Positions 1-10,130 of a stretch of 46,351 bases of DNA are shown in pieces. The position numbers were made by a program, and so were the translations under genes. Each line of letters opens with the position of its first letter. The first letter of the stretch is position 1. This stretch comes from Betaproteobacteria bacterium (GTDB lineage Bacteria > Pseudomonadota > Gammaproteobacteria > Burkholderiales > SG8-39): positions 1 to 46,351 of the forward strand of contig VBCH01000213.1 in the NCBI GenBank assembly GCA_005884455.1, read 5' to 3'. Below the pieces are notes generated by a model. It made no database searches, was not told where the DNA came from, and worked only from the letters and a program-made list of their open reading frames with translations.

Positions 1-1128
1 AAGATCAATATCCTCTTCGCTATCGATTACTTTCACCGTACCGGGGGCACGGAGAAACATCTGGCACAGCTCGTCCGACTTCTGTCTCGCGATACTTTCA
101 AATGCAGTGTGGTGGTATTCGATCTCGGCGCCAATGCCTTGATCGATGGCATGCGCGCCGCGGGGGTGCCGGTGCGCCACGTTCCCGTGCAGCGTATCTA
201 CACGCCAAACGCGCTGCGGCGGGCGACGGAACTGGCCGGGATTATCAAGCGCGACAATGTCGATATTGTGCAGACGTTTCATCAAACATCGGACACCTTT
301 GCGGCGATCGTCGCGAAGCTGTCCGGTGTGAAGTGCATCATTTCCAGCAAGAGGGATACCGGTCAGCTCAAGCGGCCAGTACACATTTTTCTCAACCGCC
401 GGCTCAAGTTTCTGTTCGATAGGACCATCGTCGTGGCGGATGCGGTGGGCGAGGCGGTCGTGGCGACCGAGCACATCGATCGGTCCCGGATAACCAGGAT
501 ATACAATGGGGTCGATACCGTGGAGTTTTCTCCGCCGAACACGCGCGAAGCGGCGGCGGCGAGAAGCCGCTTGAGGTTCGGTGACGGGGATTTCGTAGTC
601 GGGATGGTGGCGGGATTCCGGCCCGAGAAGAATTACGACATTTTTTTCCAAGGCGCCGTGAAGGCCATGACTGTGATCCCGTCTCTCAAAGTTCTCGCTG
701 TGGGAGGCGGGCCGCTTCTGGAGCACTTTCGAACGCTTTACGATATCGAGCGCTTCCGCTCTCGGATCGAGTTTACCGGAGAAACGGAAGACGTCGCCCA
801 ATACCTCAAGGCAATGGATGTCGGCTGCCTGATTCCCGGCAAGAACGAGGGTTTCTCCAACGCCGTTCTGGAAAAAATGGCCACGGGTCTACCGATGATC
901 GTCACCGAGGTCGGCGGCAATGCGGAGGCGGTCATCGACGGAGAGAACGGAATTGTCATTCCTCCCGCGGACTGCGAGGCGTTTCGCGCCGCCCTTGTCC
1001 GGATGCATTCGGATCCGACCGCAAGACTAGCCATGGGCAGAAGGTCGCGAGAACTGGTAGAGCAGAGATACAGCCTACAAGACATGTGTAGGAAGCATGA
1101 AGCCCTTTATCTGGCTCTCTGTGCATAG
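1..1128 (+). CDS. Glycosyltransferase family 4 (5'-truncated by window edge)
   Basis: Frame 1 is open from base 1 (KINILFAIDYFHRTGGTEKHLAQLVRLL...) into the 109..1128 ORF; GT4-like GGTEKHL, GFRPEKNYDIF and EGFSNAVLEKMATGLPMIVTEVGGNAE motifs. Confidence 0.92.
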   Translation, partial: KINILFAIDYFHRTGGTEKHLAQLVRLLSRDTFKCSVVVFDLGANALIDGMRAAGVPVRHVPVQRIYTPNALRRATELAGIIKRDNVDIVQTFHQTSDTFAAIVAKLSGVKCIISSKRDTGQLKRPVHIFLNRRLKFLFDRTIVVADAVGEAVVATEHIDRSRITRIYNGVDTVEFSPPNTREAAAARSRLRFGDGDFVVGMVAGFRPEKNYDIFFQGAVKAMTVIPSLKVLAVGGGPLLEHFRTLYDIERFRSRIEFTGETEDVAQYLKAMDVGCLIPGKNEGFSNAVLEKMATGLPMIVTEVGGNAEAVIDGENGIVIPPADCEAFRAALVRMHSDPTARLAMGRRSRELVEQRYSLQDMCRKHEALYLALCA

Positions 1129-1152
1129 CAGGGCCGAACAAGATTTGCGTGC

Positions 1153-2205
1153 ATGGAAGACTCGGGAACCGGAGGATATCAGTTCGCCATCACCGGTTAT
1201 GCCGGATTCGGAGGCGAGATACTGCGACTACGCAACGCGAACCGCTCGGTTGCGCAGACCGCCGCGTATCTCAACTGGCGGTACGCAGACTCACCTGGCG
1301 CACCGGAGCCGAAGATCATCTGGGCAAGGGACGCGGCCGGGCGTTCGCGGGGGATGGCCGCCTTGATATTTCGCCCCTTCTGGCTGAATGGTGAATTGCA
1401 GCATGTTGCAGTTCTGGGTGATATATCGCTGGATTCGGAGCTGCGTGGCAAAGGGCTGGGCCGATGCCTGCTGAAGTTCATGACGGACTATCTGGATCAA
1501 AGCCACCCTGAGCGTCTTGCCATGGTGATCCCGAACGACGCCGCCGAAAGAAGCCTCACGCGCATTGGATGGGCCACGGGAGGGCGTCTCGTCCCCTATG
1601 TATTCGTGCTGAATCCGGAAGCCAAACTGCCTGGCAGCCTGAAGGGCTCGCAGTTGGCGGTCGGGGTGGCCCGGGCGGTAAGCAAGGCGATGGCAAAGCT
1701 CCAACGATGGCACCTCAGGCCAGGTTATTCGCTTAGCGTCGTTGATACATTGGACGACTCGTTCGATGCGTTCTGGAAGCGCTATCCCAAGGCCAAGCTG
1801 GTACTGAGCGACCGAGGGATCGAAACGCTCAGCTGGAGATACATGAATCATCCCCAAAACAAGTTCAGCTTCGCCAAGCTCGAGCATGATGGTCGGTTTG
1901 TGGGCTACCTCGTATATGAACGCTCGGACACCACGCCTATGTGCTTGGTATACGACTTCATTCTGTCGGACCACTCTGATCTCCCTTGCCTGCTTGCCTT
2001 GTTCGTGAAGCACTGTGTCGATCAAGGCGGCATCGACACCATTCGCCTGCTGCTCGGTGGCGAGCATCCTTACCGCAAGCAGCTGTGGAAGCTGGGATTC
2101 ATCCCCAGGGAGGATGCAGGGGTATTCCAGTTGCACGGCCCGAAGTCTCGGGCCCGCTTGACGGAAGCCAAGTGGTTCCTCACCTACGGAGACAAGGACA
2201 TATGA
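1153..2205 (+). CDS. GNAT-family N-acetyltransferase-like protein
   Basis: VAVLGDISLDSELRGKGLGRCLLKFMTDYL resembles the GNAT acetyl-CoA binding motif; overlaps next gene by ATGA. Confidence 0.7.
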   Translation: MEDSGTGGYQFAITGYAGFGGEILRLRNANRSVAQTAAYLNWRYADSPGAPEPKIIWARDAAGRSRGMAALIFRPFWLNGELQHVAVLGDISLDSELRGKGLGRCLLKFMTDYLDQSHPERLAMVIPNDAAERSLTRIGWATGGRLVPYVFVLNPEAKLPGSLKGSQLAVGVARAVSKAMAKLQRWHLRPGYSLSVVDTLDDSFDAFWKRYPKAKLVLSDRGIETLSWRYMNHPQNKFSFAKLEHDGRFVGYLVYERSDTTPMCLVYDFILSDHSDLPCLLALFVKHCVDQGGIDTIRLLLGGEHPYRKQLWKLGFIPREDAGVFQLHGPKSRARLTEAKWFLTYGDKDI

Positions 2206-3551
2206 GGATTGCAGACCTGACCTGGCTCTCGAAACACGTGTTTTTTCCGCTGTCGGATATCAAGGGCCGCTCTCACCGGCGTCAGTACCTGCGCGAGATG
2301 TCTGCGAGCCAATGGTGGGACGCGGAAAAGTTCCAAACATGGCAAATCGAGCAACTGCGCGGAGCCATGAGCTATGCGTTTGCCCATGTGCCGTACTACA
2401 CAGCGCGATACGGGGCCGCCGGCTTCAAGGGGACGCTTCAAAGCTGGGAGGATTTCAGGCGCTTACCGTTCCTGCGCAAGGAGGACATCCGCAGAAGCGG
2501 AGATGGCCTCATTTCCCGGGAATTCAGACGCCAGGACCTCGTTGAGGCGAGAACCGGGGGGTCGACTGGTACCGCTTTGACGCTCTACTTCGACAGGCGC
2601 TGCCAGGAACTGCGCAACGCCGCCGCTATGCGTAGCAACCAGTGGGCAGGGTGGGACGTGGGCATGAGAGTTGCTGCAATCTGGGGCAACCCGCCGGTAG
2701 CCGATACGCTCAAGAAGAAGCTTCGCAACGCGCTGCTCGATCGCACCATTTACCTGGATACGATGGATATCAACCAACGCAGCGTGCACGATTTCGTCAT
2801 GAAATGGCGGCGCACAAAGCCGAAAATGATCTTCGGTCACTCACATTCCATCTACATCCTGGCCAAGTATCTGGAGGAATTGGGCGTCCGTGATCTGCGG
2901 CCTGAAGGCATCATCTCCACATCTATGATGCTCCTTGCTCCCGAGAGGAGATTCATCGAGCAAGCGTTCGGCTGTGCGGTCACCGACCGTTATGGTTGCG
3001 AGGAGGTCGGGTTGATTGCCTCCGAGTGTGAGCGGCACAACGGTTTGCACTTGAACCTGGACCACGTCGTAGTCGAGTTCCTGCGCGAGGACGGTTCCCC
3101 CGCGAAACCCGGCGAAGATGCAAACATCGTGGTTACCGATCTCATCAATCGCGGCATGCCGCTGATCCGCTATTGCCTCGGGGATAGGGGCGTGCCCAGC
3201 GACCGTATCTGCGCCTGCGGGAGGGGGCACCCGTTGATGGAGCGAGTCACGGGACGCCAGGCGGATTTTCTCAAACGCCCGGATGGCTCTCTCGTGGCCG
3301 GTGTTTCGCTGGTGGAGCGTACTCTGACGGCGATACCGGGAATCGAGCAGATGCAGCTGGTCCAGAACAAGCTGCACCGAATAACGGTCAAGCTGGTGAA
3401 GGGAGGGGAATTTGGCGACAAGTCCGAGAGCGCATTGAAACGCGAACTCCGCTCGGTGTTTGGTGAAGCGGTTGTAATCGAAATCCAGGCCGTACCGGCG
3501 CTGGATCAGACCGGTGCAGGCAAGTACCGTTTTTCCATATGCAACGTCTAG
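2202..3551 (+). CDS. Phenylacetate-CoA ligase-like (PaaK/CapK-type) adenylate-forming enzyme
   Basis: ARTGGSTGTALTLYFDRRC (P-loop-like), TDRYGCEEVGLIASEC, ITDLINRGMPLIRYCLGDRG; start at ATG 2202 overlaps upstream stop. Confidence 0.82.
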   Translation: MRIADLTWLSKHVFFPLSDIKGRSHRRQYLREMSASQWWDAEKFQTWQIEQLRGAMSYAFAHVPYYTARYGAAGFKGTLQSWEDFRRLPFLRKEDIRRSGDGLISREFRRQDLVEARTGGSTGTALTLYFDRRCQELRNAAAMRSNQWAGWDVGMRVAAIWGNPPVADTLKKKLRNALLDRTIYLDTMDINQRSVHDFVMKWRRTKPKMIFGHSHSIYILAKYLEELGVRDLRPEGIISTSMMLLAPERRFIEQAFGCAVTDRYGCEEVGLIASECERHNGLHLNLDHVVVEFLREDGSPAKPGEDANIVVTDLINRGMPLIRYCLGDRGVPSDRICACGRGHPLMERVTGRQADFLKRPDGSLVAGVSLVERTLTAIPGIEQMQLVQNKLHRITVKLVKGGEFGDKSESALKRELRSVFGEAVVIEIQAVPALDQTGAGKYRFSICNV

Positions 3552-3639
3552 TTTCCCGGCTCACTGCGGCAGGACCGCCTGCGATACGGGGCAACCCGAG
3601 CGTGCCTAGGGCCTCCGACTATTTTGCGCAGCCTAGAAG

Positions 3640-4545
3640 ATGAGAGTGGCCGACAAGCCCTTGGTCAGCATTGTCGTGGCTACGTACAATATGGCCGCGT
3701 ACTTGCCGTTGGCGCTTCGTTCCGCGCTCGACCAGACCTATGGCAACGTCGAGGTCCTGGTAGTCGACGATGGATCGCAAGACGATACGCGTGGGGTCAT
3801 GGCGCCTTTTCTGGGCGATCTTCGCGTCAGATATCTGGTTCAGGAGAACCAGGGACAGGCGGTCGCGAAAAACCACGGAATTCGGGAAGCGCGCGGGGAA
3901 TATATCGCCTTTCTCGATGCGGACGACATCTGGGTTCCAGAGAAACTCGAACAGCAGATGCCGCTGTTTTTCCAGTCTGGGTCTGTAGGAGTTGTCTACT
4001 CAAGGCTTGCCTATATCGACGAAACCGGGAAGGAATTGAGCCTTGCGGACAACCAGCTTTTCCGAGGGCGTGTCAGCGGTCCCCTCCTGGTCCGCAATTT
4101 CATAGGCTTTGGGACCAGTGTCGTAAGGAAGGAGTGCTTCGACCGCCTAGGGCGTTTCGATGAGGCCATGAGGATGGGCATCGACTACGATCTCTGGCTG
4201 AGGTTCTCAACACAGTATGAGTTCGATTATGTGGACCACCCGTTGCTCCTCTATAGAGTCTGGTCCGGTCAGATGTCCAACAACTGCAAGAGCCGCTACC
4301 TCAGCGGCATAGCGATCATGGAACGATTTCTAAAACAGTATCCGGATGTCGTGGAAAAGAGTACGCAGGAAGAGGCTTGGGCGCACACCTATGTGGGATA
4401 TGGCCAGTGCGTGCATCGAGTCGATCGACGCGTCGCGCCCGCTCTGAGCCTCTATATTCGGGCTCTGCGCCACAAGCCCGGCTACGTTCCCGCGTGGAAA
4501 GCCATGGTGGCGACTATTCTGGGATTGCGATCGTTCGGGCGATGA
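3640..4545 (+). CDS. Glycosyltransferase family 2
   Basis: VSIVVATYNMAAYLPLALRSALDQTYGNVEVLVVDDGSQDDT ... YIAFLDADDIW: GT-A fold with DXD-like motif. Confidence 0.93.
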   Translation: MRVADKPLVSIVVATYNMAAYLPLALRSALDQTYGNVEVLVVDDGSQDDTRGVMAPFLGDLRVRYLVQENQGQAVAKNHGIREARGEYIAFLDADDIWVPEKLEQQMPLFFQSGSVGVVYSRLAYIDETGKELSLADNQLFRGRVSGPLLVRNFIGFGTSVVRKECFDRLGRFDEAMRMGIDYDLWLRFSTQYEFDYVDHPLLLYRVWSGQMSNNCKSRYLSGIAIMERFLKQYPDVVEKSTQEEAWAHTYVGYGQCVHRVDRRVAPALSLYIRALRHKPGYVPAWKAMVATILGLRSFGR

Positions 4546-5147
4546 ACGCCAACAGAGGACTGTCGTTTTGGTCCCTGATGCGGGCCGACCTAAACCGCTA
4601 CGGAAGCGGCATGTCAATGCCGGCTCTGCTGCGGCGCTATTTGAGTACGCCAGGATTCAAGTATTCATTTTGGATGCGGCTCACCAACCATGTCCGGAAT
4701 AAGAGCGTGATCTGGCGCCCCGCCTACTACTTGTGCCGGTTGATCCTGAATCGTCAGAGCCTGAAATACGGGATATCGATACCTTACAACACCCAGATCG
4801 GGCCGGGGCTATACATCGGCCACTATGGAGGGATCGTGCTGAACGATATGGCCGTGGTCGGCTGCGACTGCAATATCAATCACGGCGTGACCATCGGCGT
4901 GAAGTATGGGGGCAAGAATCCCGGCGTGCCCGTCATTGGCGACCGTGCGTTTCTTGGCCCGGGTTGCGTTGTAATCGGCGGAATCACGCTAGGGAACGAT
5001 GTGGCGGTGGGCGCCAACGCCGTAGTTCTCGAATCGGTACCCGATTCGGGCGTGGTGGCGGGCGTGCCGGCCAGCCTCGTATCAGTGAGGGGGTCGGCGG
5101 AATACGTGGTCAACACGCACACGCGGCGCCCTGCCAGAACTCCCTGA
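4542..5147 (+). CDS. Serine O-acetyltransferase-like hexapeptide-repeat (LbH) acetyltransferase
   Basis: GISIPYNTQIGPGLYIGHYGGIVLNDMAVVGCDCNINHGVTIG ... VIGDRAFLGPGCVVIGGITLGNDVAVGANAVV hexapeptide repeats; ATG 4542 overlaps the GT2 stop. Confidence 0.85.
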   Translation: MNANRGLSFWSLMRADLNRYGSGMSMPALLRRYLSTPGFKYSFWMRLTNHVRNKSVIWRPAYYLCRLILNRQSLKYGISIPYNTQIGPGLYIGHYGGIVLNDMAVVGCDCNINHGVTIGVKYGGKNPGVPVIGDRAFLGPGCVVIGGITLGNDVAVGANAVVLESVPDSGVVAGVPASLVSVRGSAEYVVNTHTRRPARTP

Positions 5148-6320
5148 TCAGTGCATCTCACGCTGCAATTCTGCATACAGTTGCAGGTAGCCCTTTGTCA
5201 TCGCATCCAGCGAGTACCTGGCTTGCTGAACGCGCCGAGCAGCCTCCCCAAGCTGCGTGCGCAGGAGATGGTCTTCATACAGTCGACGGACCGCGTCGGC
5301 CAGAGCTCCTGCATCGCGCGGCGCAACCAACAGTCCGGTAACTTCATTCTGAAGGACCTCCGCGAGTCCGCCGACGCGGGACGCGATAACGGGCGTGCCG
5401 AGCGCCATGGCTTCCAACAGCGTATACGGGAGGCCCTCGTGAAGGGAAGGCATGAGCAAGGCGTCACAGTGGGCAATGAAGCTGTGGGCATCGCGCCTGA
5501 ATCCCAGGAAGTGGACGCGCTCGGACAGGCCGGCGGCTTTCGCCCGTGCGCGCAGCTCGCCCTCGCATGGACCGGTTCCAACTAGGTAGAGTTCGACGTC
5601 CCGAGGCATGCCTTGAGCTGACAAGGCGTCGATGGCCACGTCGAGCGCTTTCACCGGGTCCAGCCTGCCGACGGCGGCGAGGTTGAACCGCTTGGAACGG
5701 AATTCCCGCGGAGGCGGCAGGTCCCCCCTGTCCATACCGGAAATACCGTTGGGAATCAGCCGGGCCTGCCGCGTCGAGCTGCCCGAGTGCTGCGCGAGGA
5801 GCTCCGTAGTCACGCAGCACACCGTGGCATTCGACAGGCGCGTTGCCGCGGCATCGAACAGATGGTAAAAATGGCTGCGCAGCGCCTCGATGGGCTTGCC
5901 GGGTGTTTTCTCCGGCAAGCCGTGTTCCGTCTTCACCAGCGCGAAGCGATACTTGCGACGCGCGATTGCGCAGAACACCATGGCCTTGTAGCCGTGAGCG
6001 TGCACGATGCGCACATTGCGGCTTTCGAGGACGCCGGCCAGTTGCTTCGATGTGGAGAGCAGAAAGCGGTTGCTGTCGGGTAAAATGATGAGTTCGATGC
6101 CGCGCTGGCGTGCCTGGGCGGCCAGTTCGCCGTCGTGGAATAGAAAGAACAGGCTGCTGATGCTCCGCGCCTGAAGAGAGCTCGCCATCTCCAGAACATG
6201 ACGTTCCACCCCGCCAAACAGCTCGCCCACGGTGCACACAGCAATGCACTTGAACGAGGCATCGGTTAAGGTGCTCACGGAGAGTGGCTGGAGTCTTGCA
6301 CAAGTCATGTGTAGCGGCAA
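5148..6320 (-). CDS. Glycosyltransferase family 4
   Basis: GELFGGVERHVLEMASSL..., HEGLPYTLLEAMALGTPVIASRVGGLAEVL; start codon uncertain. Confidence 0.9.
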   Translation of the reverse strand: MPLHMTCARLQPLSVSTLTDASFKCIAVCTVGELFGGVERHVLEMASSLQARSISSLFFLFHDGELAAQARQRGIELIILPDSNRFLLSTSKQLAGVLESRNVRIVHAHGYKAMVFCAIARRKYRFALVKTEHGLPEKTPGKPIEALRSHFYHLFDAAATRLSNATVCCVTTELLAQHSGSSTRQARLIPNGISGMDRGDLPPPREFRSKRFNLAAVGRLDPVKALDVAIDALSAQGMPRDVELYLVGTGPCEGELRARAKAAGLSERVHFLGFRRDAHSFIAHCDALLMPSLHEGLPYTLLEAMALGTPVIASRVGGLAEVLQNEVTGLLVAPRDAGALADAVRRLYEDHLLRTQLGEAARRVQQARYSLDAMTKGYLQLYAELQREMH

Positions 6321-6416
6321 CTATTCTCCCACAGGCGGAACGCCCTGCCGCTCGGCAACGACGGGTTCGGACCGATCCGGGAAATTCGCCCTGATCCGCT
6401 CTTCCGCCGAAGCGGC

Positions 6417-7745
6417 GTGTTTTGTGTCGCCCACATCATGAATTCCTCCGAGGCAAGGATTTCCCCGATTGCGGTGTCCACGACGCCTGGACTCAATCTG
6501 TACTTGCTGTTCGTCTTCAGCTGGTTCGTGCACCTCCCGGCACGCTTGGAATTCCTCGGGGTAATCCGGTTCGATCTGATACTCGTTTGCATTCTGGCCG
6601 TCCTCGCGTTGACGAGGGTTTCCAATGACGAACCGCCGGCGCCGGCTGGAAAGATGCTTCGGTTACTCATCGTGTATGCGATCGTGATGGCCCCTTTCGC
6701 CTACTGGCCGGGCAGCGCGATAAAATCCGGGCTGCCCAATTTCATTAAGGCAGCGGTCTTTTTCTATTTCACGATCGCTTTCGTCAGGACGGAGGCGGAT
6801 CTCAAGAAGTTCGTCCTGATGTTCCTTGCGTGCCAAGTCTTTCGCATCGTCGAGCCGTTGTACCTGAATCTCACGCAGGACTATTGGGGCTCGGCCGCTT
6901 CGATGGGAAACTGGGAGCGCATGCTCAGGCTTTCCGGCGCGCCCAGCGATATCATCAATCCGAACGGGCTGGCGTTCGTGGTGTGCACGGTCCTACCCTT
7001 TCTTTACTTCATGTCGGGGCTGTCATCGAAGTACTTCTTCATGGCGTTGATGCTGGCGCCTGCCTGCCTCTACGTGCTTTCCCTCACCGGTTCGCGTTCC
7101 GGGATCATCGGTCTCGCAGCGTTGATGGTGGGCATCATTGTGAAATCAAAGAGCCGCGCATCCCTCTTTCTGATAACCACGATCGGGCTTGTCGTGCTAG
7201 GAGTCGGTTTCACGTTTCTAGCCCCGGAGCTACAGGATCGATACCTGTCGATCATCGGGAAAGGCGAGAAGAATGCGACAACCGCGGATCAGCGGATGGA
7301 AGGCATGGAGGCGCAGTTTGAAGTCGTGATGAACAGGCCGATCCTCGGGTACGGTCTCGGGACCTCGGCGGAGGCGAATGCGCACTTTACAACCTCGGGG
7401 CCCTACAAGGACCAGGAGCTTCCTGCACACAATCTCTATCTGGAGCTGGCGCAGGAATTGGGCTTGGGGGGGTTGATCATCTTCCTCTTCTTCATCAAGG
7501 AGATCTTCTACGGTTTTGCGAAAAGCAAGAAACTGGGCGCGCGTCACGATCCGGGTGGATTCCTGGCGAGGATGACTGACGCGATGCAGGTATGGCTCGC
7601 GATGAACGTCGTGTTCAGTTTTGCGAGCTATGGATTGTCCAGCTACGAGTGGTATCTCTTCGGAGGGCTCTCGGTTGTGCTGCAGCGTATTGCTGAACGC
7701 GAGTCCGCCGAGGAACTTCCGGCGAAGGACAGCGCCGCCACGTAA
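6417..7745 (+). CDS. O-antigen ligase/polymerase (Wzy/WaaL-like) membrane protein
   Basis: Polytopic hydrophobic protein with NRPILGYGLGTSAEANAHF...AHNLYLELAQELGLGGLIIFL typical of the O-antigen ligase family; start may be ATG 6438. Confidence 0.85.
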   Translation: MFCVAHIMNSSEARISPIAVSTTPGLNLYLLFVFSWFVHLPARLEFLGVIRFDLILVCILAVLALTRVSNDEPPAPAGKMLRLLIVYAIVMAPFAYWPGSAIKSGLPNFIKAAVFFYFTIAFVRTEADLKKFVLMFLACQVFRIVEPLYLNLTQDYWGSAASMGNWERMLRLSGAPSDIINPNGLAFVVCTVLPFLYFMSGLSSKYFFMALMLAPACLYVLSLTGSRSGIIGLAALMVGIIVKSKSRASLFLITTIGLVVLGVGFTFLAPELQDRYLSIIGKGEKNATTADQRMEGMEAQFEVVMNRPILGYGLGTSAEANAHFTTSGPYKDQELPAHNLYLELAQELGLGGLIIFLFFIKEIFYGFAKSKKLGARHDPGGFLARMTDAMQVWLAMNVVFSFASYGLSSYEWYLFGGLSVVLQRIAERESAEELPAKDSAAT

Positions 7746-7748
7746 GGG

Positions 7749-8672
7749 ATGGGCCGATATATTGCGCAAGACCCGCGCTCACGCGGAGTGTCATCACCCG
7801 AAATCTCCTCCGACCGTGATAGTATCGAGTGCCCAGGTACCGCGAAGGTCAGAAGTGCCCACGGTGCGAATTCAAATGTCGAGTCGAAGGTAACTGTGCA
7901 GGACGATCGGTTAAGAAAGGATCTGGCTTCGCGCCACGAGGCCGAATCGGAATTCCACGACCGGAAGTACGGCCGCGGCGAGGGTTTCCCGCGTCACTAT
8001 GCGGTACATCCGACCTACCCCATATATTTGCGAATGTTGAAAATGACGGGGAACCTGGCAGGCAAGCAAGTGCTCGAGTATGGCTGCGGCGATGGAGGGA
8101 TCACGCGGGACCTGGCCCAGAATGGAGCAATGGTCAGCACCTTCGACATCTCCGCCGAGGCGGTGAACAAGACGCATCAAATGCTTGCTTCCGCCGGATT
8201 GGCCGACCGGTGTCGCATCGCTCAGATGGGTGCCGAGCGTCTCGACTACCCGGACGAGTCCTTCGACATGGCCGTCGGTTTTGCCATCCTCCACCACCTG
8301 GATCTCAAATTGGCGATCACAGAACTGTACCGCGTTCTCAGGCCCGGAGGCGTGGCTTATTTCGCGGAGCCGCTCGGAACAAATCCGCTAATAAATCTGT
8401 ACCGACGTTTGACGCCCCAGTATCGAACGGAGGACGAGGAACCCCTCAATCTTAAAGCGCTCGCGCCGCTCTTGAGCAGGTTTCGCAAAGTCGAGCACTC
8501 CGACTACTACGTTACGGCTTTGGCCGCGATCGCGCTCGCCTACCTGCCCTTCGGCTCGCGGTTTTACCCCTCTGTGAATCGGCAATTGATGAAGCTTGAT
8601 GATGGACTGCTGCGGTGGTTCCCCGGTCTGGGTTGGCTTGCCTGGTATACAATCCTGACGCTGAGAAAGTGA
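7749..8672 (+). CDS. Class I SAM-dependent methyltransferase
   Basis: VLEYGCGDGGITRDLAQNGAMVSTFDIS ... VGFAILHHLDLKLAITELYRVLRPGGVAYFAEP; real start may be GTG 7896. Confidence 0.87.
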   Translation: MGRYIAQDPRSRGVSSPEISSDRDSIECPGTAKVRSAHGANSNVESKVTVQDDRLRKDLASRHEAESEFHDRKYGRGEGFPRHYAVHPTYPIYLRMLKMTGNLAGKQVLEYGCGDGGITRDLAQNGAMVSTFDISAEAVNKTHQMLASAGLADRCRIAQMGAERLDYPDESFDMAVGFAILHHLDLKLAITELYRVLRPGGVAYFAEPLGTNPLINLYRRLTPQYRTEDEEPLNLKALAPLLSRFRKVEHSDYYVTALAAIALAYLPFGSRFYPSVNRQLMKLDDGLLRWFPGLGWLAWYTILTLRK

Positions 8673-8901
8673 AGACGCCTTGGGACAATCGGCCCGAGGC
8701 GATCCTATCGGGCGCACATCCCGATAGGTTCCAGCAAGCAGAGCCCGTCCACGATCCTGTGTCGTCCCCTGTTCGCAAAGAAGGGCGAGCAACTCTTTGT
8801 CAGATCCCACCCCGGATCCCGCGCGGCTCGCGAAGCGACGAACGCAAACGAGATGACGGAACACCCGCACTGTACTCCAGCAAGCGACGAGAGAACCAAG
8901 A

Positions 8902-10044
8902 ATGACGATGAAGTCCAGACGGATTCGAAAGATTCGAGTGTTGACCGTCATCGGGACACGGCCCGAAGTGATCAAGATGGCGCCGGTAATTAAAGAGCTC
9001 AGCCAGCGACGGGCCCACTTTGCCGTAACCAACGTGCTAACCGGGCAGCATCGAGAAATGAGCCGTCCGTACCTATCGCTGTTCAAGATACGTCCGCACT
9101 ACGATCTCGACATCATGCAGCGCGCCCAATCCTTGGACGGAATCGTCGAGAGAATACTCCAGCGGCTGCCGCGGGTGCTGGAAGAGGTCAGACCCGACAT
9201 CGTGCTGGTGCAAGGCGACACTACATCCGCGTTTGCGGCGGCTCTTGTCGCATTTCATCGGCAAATCGCAATTGGTCACGTGGAAGCCGGGTTGCGGACG
9301 AACAATAAATACAATCCCTATCCGGAGGAGCTGAATCGCCACCTCATTGGGACCCTGGCGGACCTGCATTTTGCGCCGACGCAGATGGCCCGACGCAGCC
9401 TGTTACGGGAAGGGGTGGCAGCGGCGAACATTTTCGTCACGGGTAATACCGTCATTGATGCGCTAAAGAGCGTCGCGCAGCAGCGCTTCGCGTTCACCGA
9501 TGCGGTCCTCGCGAAAATCCCGTACGGGCGCCGCCGTGTAATCTGCGTGACGATACACCGGCGAGAAAGCTTCGGCACGCCGATACGAAACATACTGAAG
9601 GCTCTTCGCCGAATCGTCGATCGGTACTCGGACGTCGAGGTCGTAATTCCAGTGCACTACAATCCGAACGTGCGGGAGCAGGTATTCCGATTCCTCGCCG
9701 GCGTTGAGCGGATACATCTGATCAATCCCCTCCCATACGAAGCGTTCGTGCATTTGATGAACCGCTCCCATCTGGTGCTTACCGATTCCGGGGGAATCCA
9801 GGAGGAGGCTCCGGCGCTCGGCAAGCCGGTGCTGGTGCTACGGGAAACGACGGAGCGACCCGAGGGAATCCGCGCCGGAACCGCAAAACTTGTCGGCACG
9901 GATTCCGACCGTATCGTGAGCTCGACGGCGAAGCTTCTCGATCACGATCGTGCTTATCGCAGCATGGCGCAAGCCGTTAATCCTTACGGCGACGGCCGGG
10001 CAGGCATGCGAATCGCCAGGATTCTTCAGGCGCGCTACGGCTAG
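8902..10044 (+). CDS. wecB: UDP-N-acetylglucosamine 2-epimerase (non-hydrolysing)
   Basis: VLTVIGTRPEVIKMAPVIKEL, GQHREM, VQGDTTSAFAAALVAF, HVEAGLRTNNKYNPYPEELNR, LTDSGGIQEEAPALGKPVLVLRETTERPEG. Confidence 0.96.
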   Translation: MTMKSRRIRKIRVLTVIGTRPEVIKMAPVIKELSQRRAHFAVTNVLTGQHREMSRPYLSLFKIRPHYDLDIMQRAQSLDGIVERILQRLPRVLEEVRPDIVLVQGDTTSAFAAALVAFHRQIAIGHVEAGLRTNNKYNPYPEELNRHLIGTLADLHFAPTQMARRSLLREGVAAANIFVTGNTVIDALKSVAQQRFAFTDAVLAKIPYGRRRVICVTIHRRESFGTPIRNILKALRRIVDRYSDVEVVIPVHYNPNVREQVFRFLAGVERIHLINPLPYEAFVHLMNRSHLVLTDSGGIQEEAPALGKPVLVLRETTERPEGIRAGTAKLVGTDSDRIVSSTAKLLDHDRAYRSMAQAVNPYGDGRAGMRIARILQARYG

Positions 10045-10130
10045 ATGCGCCGAGTCTGTGTTCGTCGTGCGCTGCGGCGAAACACATCTTTGTGCTTCCC
10101 ATGCCGTGGAGCCGTCAGCCGGAGACTGCA

